Shown here one piece after another: positions 52,996 to 63,400 of a stretch of 64,000 bases of DNA (its first letter is position 1; each line of letters opens with the position of its first letter). This DNA comes from Allacma fusca (Eukaryota > Arthropoda > Collembola > Symphypleona > Sminthuridae): contig OX359248.1 of NCBI GenBank assembly GCA_947179485.1, positions 3,179,501-3,243,500 on the forward strand. Reading direction: 5' to 3'. Made by a program: the position numbers and the translations under genes. The notes beneath the pieces are model-generated. The model was not told where the DNA came from, did no database searches, and worked only from the letters and a program-made list of their open reading frames with translations.

Positions 52996-53832
52996 CCCTC
53001 TGTCCCTAGCCCTCCCGATCTCCTAAATCTTCCATTTCTTTTACTCCTGTGTGGTAGAAAAATTAGGGAAAAAATTCACAAAATCTTCCATATCAATCTC
53101 CATTGTCCGTCAGAATTCCCCTCCTCTACAACTACTCCCGTACTATTAGAGTGTAACCGCAGAGAGCAGCTCTCAAGATCAATTCAGGGACAACTACCCT
53201 CGAGATCCCCAAGTTTACGTCCTCTGACAAAACTTACGCAATTTAATGGGAAAGCTCTTCCGGGAAAAATTCATTCCCTAAAAACAAATCTAATCTCCCA
53301 AAATTAGAAAGTGGGGGATCTTCTCAAATTTACAGTGACGTTCCTTGGGTCTTTCCGGGTCACCCTTATTTTTTTTTAATGTATTGAATAAACAGCATTC
53401 CTAGTTTTAACAAACATTTCATTTTATTAGGGACAGTCATTATTCATTTGTTCCCTTTTACCCCATCTTTGCGGAGTTTGGTTTGAATGCGTCGGACCAG
53501 ATGCCAAAAGCATTGTAATCCAGATTAAACTCAAGGAACAAACTGTTTTCTCAGTGTCGGTTTAGTGTGAATGCGTTATTCTGAATCGGAAAAATTGATG
53601 AAGTTACTCTGGACATTAATAACGAAATGACGTCCAAGTAATTCTCTAACAAGCTAAATGACCAAAGAAGCCCATTATTGAGGAATTGGGGGCATAAAAG
53701 TCTAATCACAAAAGAATTCGAAAAAAAGGCAAAGGGAAAATACTTGATTATATGAGTAACCACCGATGCGGAAACTATCCCTAGCCCCCCATTCTACATA
53801 TATCATAAGTTATTCCCCGTCAGGTTCAAATA

Positions 53833-54012
53833 TGACAGGAAGCCCAAAATGCAAGGCCAAAAAAGGAAAAAGGGGACGATTGAAATATCGGTGGCGGATC
53901 TTGAAGCATATTGCAATGTATAAAGTGCACATGGAAAGGTCCGAAGTGGAAGCCCCAAGTCAGGATCTGCCCGATGACCACGCTTGCCCTCCTCGGAGGA
54001 ACTGGTGCATGT
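53833..54012 (+). CDS. doubtful isolated exon
   Basis: Between a CCCCGTCAG acceptor at about 53824 and a GTAAGG donor after 54012 the frame is open. From an ATG at 53833 it encodes about 60 residues with a basic N-terminus (KAKKGKRGRLKYRWR) and a Pro/Asp-rich C-terminus. The composition is more protein-like than neighbouring frames, but no partner exon or family was found. It may be chance in stop-poor sequence. Confidence 0.18.
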
Positions 54013-54835
54013 AAGGTCAAGAGAAAAATGACTTGCTTCATATTACATCTTTAGAGGGGATATTTTGTGGAGGGACGGGGAAGTTAATCAAAGGGAGAGT
54101 AGATACATGAGTGGAGCAAAGAGGGAAATGATATGTAGAAGGTTGTTCATTTGGAGGATAATGCAGCCAGATAAATAAATAAATAGGCGGATAAATGCTC
54201 CCCCCGTCTGCGTCTGACGATCACACTGTCTGCACTTTACATAGACTAATTACTTCTCATTACTCACCCGCTCACTCCAGCCACCGTCCCTGTGCTCAAG
54301 GCAGGGCGGACGGGCAACTCACTAAATTGAAATTATATGTAGAGGGTAATGTCAAATGACAAAAGTATGTGGAGAGAGGGAGGAGACCCGGACTATTACA
54401 GAGGGAGAGGGAAGATGGACCGTGAGGGAATTCCAACATTGTTTCTAACTCATTCCTCCATTTATAGAAATAAATAGAACAAAAAGGTATTTGCTGTATC
54501 ATTGACTCATAGCTTGTGAATTAGTGATATGAGGAGAGAGGAAATCCCTTCCCATACGCCTGTTCAACCATGTAGATTTTTCGAGGAGAGCATCTGTCAC
54601 GCTCTTTTGTGTGTAATGGTGAAAAGTTTTAAAAGTTTTCTCCCTCTTTTTGGAGAGAAAGAGAAATCTGAGGAAAGGGGTAAAGTCAGGGAAGATCTAC
54701 TGAGAGTTACTTCTGAGGAAGATGTAGAGGTAGAAGATTATCTCTGTATAGATGAGGATAGTCAGCAAATAGAAACATGGTTTCTTTGTTCACACTTGAA
54801 CGATTTCAAAGTTAAGTTTAGTCTTCAAGTGCTCA

Positions 54836-54914
54836 CTCACTTTCTCTCTCTCACTTTCTCTCTCTCACTTTCTCTCTCTCTCACTTTCTCTCTCTCTCAC
54901 TTTCTCTCTCTCTA
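54836..54914. repeat. TTTCTCTCTCTCAC minisatellite
   Basis: Five tandem units of 14-16 bp, differing in the number of CT steps. A further (TC)n run lies at 55015-55027. Confidence 0.9.
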
Positions 54915-57900
54915 TCTGCTCCATCACACATGATAAATACATACAAATGGTTACGTATATAAATTGTCCTCACTTCCTACTTAAGCCTCTCTTTTTCCCT
55001 CTCCTCACTTCCTCTCTCTCTCTCTCACTCGCCCCTCACTCACGCATACATATATACACACATAGGACACAAAGCTCAGATTTTTTTGCCTCAGTTCACA
55101 TCCACACTCCAGAGATAATTAAATTCCACTCACACCACGCTCTTCCATACATCCCCCCTTTAATGTATGCACATCTCATGTATTTAAATCCTCCTAAGTA
55201 CCAGTCCACAAAGATAACATTGAAATGGTACGAACTCAATAAATGCATACACATCCCTTCAAACTCCTATTCTACATTTTAACTTGTTGTAATACTAACT
55301 CATCACTTGGTGCGAAAAGCGTGACAAGTGGATTAGTCTCTTGTATGATTCCCCATGCGCAGGGAATTTTAAATCGTTATTTTTATTTAGACACCTTTAA
55401 AAGTCTTTTTTTTGTAAATACGTAAAAATAGGGCAGTAACAGGAACAATATAAACAGGACTTCCCATGTTTTAGTTAGTGTCTGTATAACAATTCGAATT
55501 AAAATTCTTTGAGTACTTCTGTTTCAATCTCGGAAATTCCGAGCCCACCTGAAGAAGCTAAAATGCTATTGGTAGATCCGATATTTGCAAGTCCAGCAAA
55601 CATTTTAACAGTAAGAGTGGGAGTTTTTAGGAAATTTCTGGAGAGAAAATATGCAAGCGTAAATATATGCACTTTCTACTCTGTAGTTTAAAACTACTCT
55701 CACACCTCGCATGATTGGTCTGAGAAAAATTCAATTATGCCTTGTTACCATGAATAAAGCGGAAAACAAAAGTAGGAAAGTCAGACTTGAAACTCCTCAA
55801 GAGCTACGAAGTTGGAACTTGACACAAGAGACGAGTGTTGAGATACAAAAGTTTCAATGTGTGATTGAACGAGACACCTGTACTGAATATATTTCCCATT
55901 TCCTCCAACGCTCTTGAGCCAAATAGGAACCCACTACCATTTGGAAGTATACATTTTCAAGTCTCTGATCTTTTCTCATCTGTGTATGACTTGATCTTCC
56001 GCTACCCTTTCTTCAGGCTCAAATTACGTCCGTCTCTTATTAACAAACTTTGTAAACTACTAATTCAGCTCTTGAGCCACCTCTCCTTGTCCCGGGTGTC
56101 ACTTCGTGGAAAACTCGTTTACCTGCTCCTCATCGCAGGGAGACGCTTGTCTCCATTTCGGCAATTAGATATAATTCCGGCATTTGAACTGACAGGCGAT
56201 AAAGGCCTGCTTAATCTCCACTTAATCCCCTTGTTCTTATGCAGGGGAATCCAACGGAGGGAAATGAGGTGGAACAATATCGTTTTTCAATTACGTTTTT
56301 CAAAGGAGAGAGTCTTCACAGACGCACACAATTTTTAGGATCTGGTTTCTGCCAGCGTGGTGGCTGCGGAGGTGCAATTCCTTTTCAACAAAGTCCAAAT
56401 GACGTTACACTCGCAATGAATGAAATTCAGTTCGTAATGTGAGAAAAATCCGTGGGACGGGAATAGTGGGTAAAAAGACTCGTTAGCTTAAGCCTCTCCC
56501 TGTTTACTTGGTGGAATTACTCGAAGGAGGGAAATTCCCAGGCATTACATTCCAGCTAAATGCGACGGACACTTAAGCTGAGTCTGAGGGTTTATAAAAA
56601 TGAGAGATCACATCATGTCTTAGATGTGAGAAGTATTATTTTCGTACGAGATTATTTTGCAATGTTTGCATGCATTATACATACAAGCATAAATAGTTCC
56701 AGTCGTCAGGCAGGCACCATATGTCCCATGCTATGGATCTACATGGTGTTCCAAGAACTGTTTCCCCCTCTAGCTTATTGAAGTGCAATTTTTCCAATTC
56801 CACCTATTTGTAGAGGAATTTCAAAAATGAAATCATTGGATCACCTCAAATTTCACTTGAGTTTTGTCATTCCAATCAAAGTCTCCCCTGAGGGTCAAAA
56901 TTAATTTTAAGAAAATATTGTACAAGAATAATAACAATTAAAGATTGCCATTCCCAGGGCTTCAACAAAAATCCCTTCATTCAATTGACCAGTGTGACCT
57001 TACTTGTGTAACAACAGTTGTGTGTTTGTATTTTTGAAAAATCTCCAAGGGAATTCTCTTCAAATACTAGGTGGACTCACAAAAATCGCAAACCAAATCC
57101 CCTGATTCTCTAAAAGCTCGAGGTGAGAAACGGGTTCGGCAACACCCTGTACATTGGGATTCATCCATGGGATTTCCATATGGTACTTACGGACGGAAGT
57201 CTGTAGATGGTATTTATGTGAGTAAGGAAATATGTAGATACATGGGAGGCATGTAAGTATATGATGTGCTAATAAATGACGGGAGAGTTCCAGGCAGGAG
57301 GTTCCGAGGGAAAAGAGCGGGAAAGTAGGGTTAATGAGTGCATTTGTATAAAAGTGACATAGTTGGCTATTGAGAGTGCTGGCGTATTGGTCTGTTCCAG
57401 GCGCCTCTGCCTCCACAATGTTCCTGATGGGGTGAGCTAATCCTTTGTATATGTGCGGAGAAACAAATCGGGTTTTAAGCCCAAGGCAAAAGTAATTTCG
57501 CCAACGAGATAACCCAACTTTTTCATAGATGAACACTTTCTCTCACCCTCACCCACTAAATTTGGGATGCAGGGTGAGGATATCCATGTATATCTCCCTA
57601 CCTGTACATTGTGACCGGGGACCTATAGGAAATCCTTGTATTTACAAGCAGCACAACAGCCTACAGTCACTAACACGTGGGGAGCCTCAAAGATTCCCCT
57701 GCATGCTGTTGAATGCGAAGAACAACAAGTCAGGCTCTGACACCCGATAGGACTCGGCCCGAGCTTGTGAATTCCTCCAACAAATGAGTCTAAATTGCAG
57801 GGATATTAAAGGGATTAGAAACTTTGTAAATGAGGAGGGATACACTGGTCTCCGATCCACCTATAAAATAAACTCAACACACATTACTTCCTCTTCCCAT

Positions 57901-58229
57901 CCCATCGTCTCGATTCCTCCGCTCAAATTACAAATCCGGAGATATCTTTCATCTTTACTTAACTATATTCACGTCATCCGGAGAGCCAGGCGTAATAGCT
58001 CTGAGGGGTTAAGCAAGTAAGGAGGTACATGTACTAATGGCTGTATGAGTAGGTGGTAGTATAATGCGGGAAATCCTACTCTGGCTACTGTGAGGGAAGC
58101 AACAAAAATACAAATTAAAAGCAATCCCAAAATTATCACAACCAACTCAACTCATAAAAAGAAATAATAATGATTGAATTGCCAATGCTAAGCCACGCAA
58201 GGAATAAGAGTCTCCAGTCCACGCTAGTT

Positions 58230-58441
58230 AGGGTAACAATAATATAATAGACTTCTTTATTGGAATCGTTTAGAGTTTAGAGTACAAGTTAACTCCACGC
58301 TGCCCTAGGTAACACTGAGGCAGTCGAACCTGGAACACACATAAGAAGATGTGTTCCAGTACCTTCTCATTGGAATATTCAAAGTACCGCGTTGGGTCCA
58401 CCAACGCGTGTATGAGCAAGGAGCACTCTTCCTTACACCCT
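58230..58441 (-). repeat. 3' long terminal repeat of a Ty3/gypsy element
   Basis: On the minus strand the LTR starts right after the polypurine tract as AGGGTGTAAGG (58441) and ends TTGTTACCCT (58230), giving short inverted ends AGGGT...ACCCT. An AATAAA signal lies at 58261-58256. AG...CT ends are also known in insect errantivirus-like gypsy elements. If the conventional TG start is used instead, the LTR begins at 58437. The partner 5' LTR is outside the window, so borders and target duplication cannot be proven. Confidence 0.75.
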
Positions 58442-58447
58442 CCCCCG
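58442..58447 (-). promoter_or_regulatory. polypurine tract (plus-strand primer) of the gypsy element
   Basis: CGGGGG(AGGG) immediately precedes the LTR and follows the last ORF by about 35 bases. This is the expected position for the primer of plus-strand DNA synthesis. Confidence 0.7.
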
Positions 58448-58481
58448 TATTTTTTAAAAAATCTCCAGATTTTTTAGAAAA

Positions 58482-60095
58482 TTACTTAGAAGGTCCCCCG
58501 AATCTCTGCTTCCTTTGAGCCATCTTCCTGTCAAGGTCCTTTTTCGCCTTTAAGCGCCTACCTCCCCGATGACGGTTGGCTCTGACAAGTTGTTCCTTGG
58601 TAAGTTTAAGGCTGTTCGGAACTCTGGAGTTGGGACAGTTCTTTTTAATGTGACCTGTTTGACCACATTTGGAACACTTTTTTGGAGGTAATTGTGGGTT
58701 TGAAGTTAACGGTTGTTCAGTTGAGGCTACGATGCGATCTCCATCTACGGGTAGCGTGATTTCCAACTGAGTTCTGGTCTCTGAAAGTGAAGTTGAACCA
58801 GTAGTTACCGAAGCTCTGGATGCACCTAGGCTTTCATTCACTACTGAATTAGGATGACTTTGAAACTCAATAATGATTTCCCCATCTTCGTTAATATAAT
58901 GTTGTACCACTTCTGAGGGATCCACTTCTGGTGACGAGTCCATTTTCTCTTGAACTTCCATTTCCATTGGAGTAGATTGACCCTTTGACGAGATAGAAAC
59001 GGTGTTAGTAGATCCATTAAGAATGTCGACGATGTAGGAAACATAGTCCAATGTAAGACTTGAAAATTGTATAACTTCCATTAGCGTTGTTACTGTTGTC
59101 GGCAGTATTACATCCAACATCTTGAGAATAGCTCCATCAGTTAGTACATCATAAATAGGCAAGTCCTCATCTTTAGCTAGTTGAATTCTCCAAGCGTTGA
59201 TAATCATACACACTTTTGCTTCATGAGAACTTAATGGACGATTACTTAAAGTCTGCATATGTTGCACAAACTGCACTGGTTCGGAAAAGTTACTAGTTAG
59301 CACAGTGTGTACTCTTTTAGAAACAATCTTAGCTTCCCAAGATTCGAGATTTGTGTATAGTTCCTTTGAAGTTACACTGTCTCTGGCCTGAATTTTGATT
59401 TTTGACCAAACATTTAGACATAGTCTTGCATAACGAGACGCAGTTAATTGTGATTCCCAATCAACCAAAGCATAAGCCCAATTTACAACAAAATCTGATC
59501 TATTCAGCTCAAAATTACAAAAAAGTTTACCCAATTCATTTAAGCTCTTGTCCATCTCAGATCCTTTTTTATGATTGAGATAATAATTAGCAAATTTAAT
59601 ATCGACAAAACAAATCAAAATACAATCAAAATCTCTAAACAAATACTTGATAGCCTTACTCGCATAATAAAGAACTTTGAGAATATTAGGATTTTCACAA
59701 ATAGCTCGAATACGTCCACATATGTACTCATAATCCTGAATAACCGGAATAACATAGTTCTTTAACTGAGTAGCGATAGATATATGTGTGATAAACCCAT
59801 AACCATAAGTGCTCTTACAATTAGTAAAAACGGCAAATCCTATTTCTCTTTCATTCATTACAACGTCAATCATTGCATTAATTAGTAAGCGAGAAGAACA
59901 ATACATTAGTGGCGCTTTCATTGAATAGTTAACAAAAATATCGCGGTGATACTCAGACAATTTCCACATATCTATGGCCATTTTTTGCTGAATATTAAGC
60001 TCGAATGTGTCCGTAGTGTTAATTATTTTCATTTTCTGTTTAAGCCACGGAAATTTTTCTTGCAAGCGGTTCAAGCATCCACTATTACGATACAT
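58482..60095 (-). CDS. Gag/nucleocapsid-like protein with CCHC zinc knuckle, located 3' of pol
   Basis: The ORF encodes 537 aa from the ATG at 60095. It is open upstream to a TAG whose AG is also a strong splice acceptor (TTATTTTTTTATTAG, ending 60123). The first part is an uncharacterised alpha-helical-looking region without signal peptide or membrane segment. A Ser/Thr/Glu-rich linker follows (about 375-460). The C-terminus has a retroviral zinc knuckle CSKCGQTGHIKKNC (474-487, C-X2-C-X4-H-X4-C) and a highly basic tail with RHRGGRRLKAKK. This is the layout of a Gag C-terminus, so the protein likely binds element RNA in virus-like particles. In gypsy elements gag normally precedes pol and env follows. 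Here the Gag-like ORF is in the env place. A separate gag may exist beyond the window edge. Confidence 0.8.
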   Translation of the reverse strand: MYRNSGCLNRLQEKFPWLKQKMKIINTTDTFELNIQQKMAIDMWKLSEYHRDIFVNYSMKAPLMYCSSRLLINAMIDVVMNEREIGFAVFTNCKSTYGYGFITHISIATQLKNYVIPVIQDYEYICGRIRAICENPNILKVLYYASKAIKYLFRDFDCILICFVDIKFANYYLNHKKGSEMDKSLNELGKLFCNFELNRSDFVVNWAYALVDWESQLTASRYARLCLNVWSKIKIQARDSVTSKELYTNLESWEAKIVSKRVHTVLTSNFSEPVQFVQHMQTLSNRPLSSHEAKVCMIINAWRIQLAKDEDLPIYDVLTDGAILKMLDVILPTTVTTLMEVIQFSSLTLDYVSYIVDILNGSTNTVSISSKGQSTPMEMEVQEKMDSSPEVDPSEVVQHYINEDGEIIIEFQSHPNSVVNESLGASRASVTTGSTSLSETRTQLEITLPVDGDRIVASTEQPLTSNPQLPPKKCSKCGQTGHIKKNCPNSRVPNSLKLTKEQLVRANRHRGGRRLKAKKDLDRKMAQRKQRFGGPSK

Positions 60096-60415
60096 GATGG
60101 TAAGCGTAAGATCCACTAACGCCTAATAAAAAAAATAAGCAAAATAATTATTAATGGTTATTTACATAATTGTATAATAAACGTGTTAAAATAAAATAAG
60201 CAAGCTAAAGCTCCACTCTAGCAAGCAATTAAAAATTGCGAAATAAAATTAAGTATGTACACAGATACTACCAGCAGAAGTCCCGCTTCCGCTCTGTAGC
60301 TATTTAAAAAAAATTAACCTATGCAGCTGCAAATATTAAAGTGTAGTTACCTCACTACTAAAAATTACTTAACTAATTAAAACTATACCTAAAGTGCATG
60401 GCCAGTGCAGGTATT
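60096..60415 (-). other. spacer between pol and the Gag-like ORF, with splice acceptor
   Basis: About 320 bases of AT-rich non-coding sequence. Just before the Gag-like ORF stands a pyrimidine run followed by ATTAG at 60123-60127. It is well suited to be the 3' splice site of a subgenomic RNA, as used for env in gypsy-type errantiviruses. Another possible acceptor (TTTGCAG) lies mid-spacer. Confidence 0.5.
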
Positions 60416-63400
60416 CTAATTAAAAAATGAACTTGTATTTAAAATTAAACTCAAAGCATGACATTTTTTTCTACGCGTATCTGAATAATTTACTCGTGGT
60501 TTTATCCTTAAATTCCTCCCTGGATGTGGTTCTTTAACTGTTTCTGGAACTACCTGTGCGTTAGCGTTATCAACGAGTAATTCTTCATTACTAATCTGAA
60601 AATCCTGTCTCTGCTTTCTAGACTCCCAAACATTCTTCCTAGTCTGTTTGTTTTCATCCTCATAATAGGGTCTAAATTCGTAAACATGGTGAGTGCCGTA
60701 TGGCTCTCCGGTTGTTACATGAATTAGTTTGAACGTTAACCCTGGCAAAACTTCTTCCACCAACTTAAATGGTCCAAACCACTTCTTACTAAGTTTTTTG
60801 CTAATTTTTTCCTCCGCATTTGATAAGATATGCGTTCGTAGAAGTATTTTATCCCCCACTTTAAATTTACACGGCTGACGTTTTTTATCATAATACTTCT
60901 TTTGTGACAGATACGATGTATGTATATTTTTCAGCACCCAGTCTCTTAATTTACTCAACTCAATAGGCAACCAAGCAGATATTTGTTCCGCGGTTAAACT
61001 CTTCCTAACTGCTGGTGCAATTGCCCGATCAATCGGCAGCTGTATCATCCTACCTAAATTGAGCAAATCAGAACTACAGCCTAATGATTTTCTCACCATA
61101 GTCCGTAATGTAAGTGCGAATTTCTGGAGATGTACATCCCAATCTGACTGTCTTTTGCCACAAAATGCGGTAATCATGGTTTTAAGGTCACGATTACTTC
61201 GTTCGACCTGATTTCCCTGAGCATGATAATACGCAACCGTTTTGTGAGAAATACCCCACCTTTTGCAAAGCTTTTCAAAAACACGTGATTCAAATTGTGT
61301 TCCATGGTCTGTGATGACTTTACTAGGAAACCCAAATCTACAAAAAACTTGGTCCTCCAATAATTCTGTTAAAATTGGTGCAGTGGCTTTTCTCATTGGA
61401 AAAATTTCTAGCCATTTGGTGAATTCGTCTTGACAAACTAAAACATACTCATGTTGACGCCTTGTTTTTGGCAACCTTCCTACAATATCAACAAAAATTG
61501 TCTCCATTGCTTCAGCGATTTTCATGTTGTGCCCCATCAGCCCTTGAGGAAGCTGATTATTGGACTTAACTAGCTGACAAACCTGACATGATTTACAAAA
61601 TAATTTAATGTCCTTAGTCATGCCCTTCCAAAAGAATCTCTTCATAATCAAGTGTCTTGTTTTCTTAAACCCCAGGTGTGCACATTCTGGAACATCATGA
61701 AACGAAGACATAATTTCAGATCGCATGATCATAGGTACAACTGGAACTAACATGGTCTTGTTCTGTAGTTCGTGAATCTTTCTCCGAGCTTGTAATCTAC
61801 GCTGATTATTCTGATCTCGGACTTCCTCTAAAGTTAAAATTCTATCTTGGCCGGCATTAAGAATTTTGTCCTGTAGTACTAAAGCTTTACATTTTAACGT
61901 ACGTACGCAACGCTCCTCACGCTGCTTGAACCTATTTAAGTACAGAGCTAAAGGTTCTTTGGCATGCTCCTCACATGCTAACTTTTTATTAGTCACAGGT
62001 TCCTCACCTTGACTGTTCGGTATGCAGTTCAGAGCTGCATTTGGGACACACACCTGTGTCAACTTACATATGGCATTTTCCAATCTGCCTAATCTGAGCG
62101 ACATTAAATTCAGTAACTGACTATTTTCTGAATTTATTTCGTCTTTCATTGACGCCTCTTCGAGCTCCAATCCAGAACATTTAATTTGCTTCTTAACCTC
62201 TAGCATATTATATGTTGGAACTCTGGCGCAAAGCAAGCCATCTTCTAACTCGTAATTGTGCTTACCTGGAATTTGTACATTATTCTGTAAGCTATTTATA
62301 ATTTTAGCTAAGTCCTCATCTTCACGCTGAGCTACTTTTATTCGGTCTCTGGTGATTTCAGATGCTAAATAATTTACGTAGGGAATCATTTCACCTTCTG
62401 CTATGTCTTCAAGGAGTTGATCAGGCTCACTTGATTCCTTAGGTGCCCTACTTAACGCATCAGCCAGAATATTGAACTTGCCCTTAATATGCTGCAATTC
62501 ATAGTTATATTCTTCTAACTCTATGCTCCAACGCTCAACCTTAGCTTTACGACTTGGATTTCTTTTCATCCACGTAACTGCCATGTTGTCTGTCTGCACA
62601 ATTATTTTATGTCCGGCAATTAAATTATGGAATTTCCTTAATCCCCATACTATGGCAAAACATTCTTTCTCGTAAATTCCCCATTTACGTTGACAGGGAT
62701 TTAAATTAGCACTTCGACACTCAATGACGCGTTCTTTCCCATCAATATTCTGCATTAATACTGCTGAAATTGCTATGTCACTAGAATCTGTTTGAACAAT
62801 GATATCGTGATCGTAGTCAATACCATGTAAATAAACTTCTTCTGCCATTCTATTCTTGATAATGTCAAATGCTTTCTGTTCCTCATCTCCCCATTTCCAC
62901 TTGATACCTTTCTTTAATAAATTATACAGTGGGGCAGCTATTTCAGAAAAATTACTTATGAATGTGGAATACCACACTGACTTTCCCAAGAATCTCATAA
63001 CTCCTTTGTCGTTCTTTGGTACCTGGAAATCTCTAATACCTTGAATCTTGTCCGGACTTTTCTTCAGTCCTTCTGGTGTGATAATATGACCTAGAAATTC
63101 CGTCTCCTGCCTAACAAATTCGCATTTCTTTAAATTAATAGTAACGCCTGCCTGCCTAAGAATGTTAAACACAATACGTAGATGCTGTAAATGTTCGCCG
63201 TAGGTCTTTGAAAAAACTAATCCATCATCCAGATAACACATGATTATTTTGTACATCCAGCCCTGAAACGCAAAATTCATAAATTGTTGAAACGTAGCGG
63301 GTGCGTTTGTTAATCCAAAAGGGAGCCTTATAAACTCATAATGCCCTCCTCCTGGTACGCTAAATGCTGTCTTAGGGACTGAGACTTTATCCAATCTAAT

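Larger units (their letters stand above)
28636..58229. other. 29.6-kb gene-free tract of purine/pyrimidine-patterned sequence
   Basis: No coding gene, tRNA or transposon is recognisable on either strand. Compared with 1-28 kb, the sequence has long alternating purine-rich (GGGAAA, GAGAGG) and pyrimidine-rich (TTTCTCC, CTCCCTC) stretches. It is rich in GA, TC, TG and CATA/TATG simple repeats and has a higher G+C look. Stop codons are sparse in such tracts, so open frames up to about 200 codons occur (for example 43770-44357 and 50254-50880). They lack homology, splice context and coding texture. It may be a very long intron, a regulatory desert, or a slowly turned-over intergenic domain. Confidence 0.6.

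Noticed and set aside
55865-56338. 157-aa plus-strand frame
   Set aside because: Hydrophobic and basic chance frame in stop-poor sequence, overlapping another frame; no motif found.
57060-57536. 158-aa minus-strand frame
   Set aside because: No domain or supporting splice signals, in a region where random frames are long.
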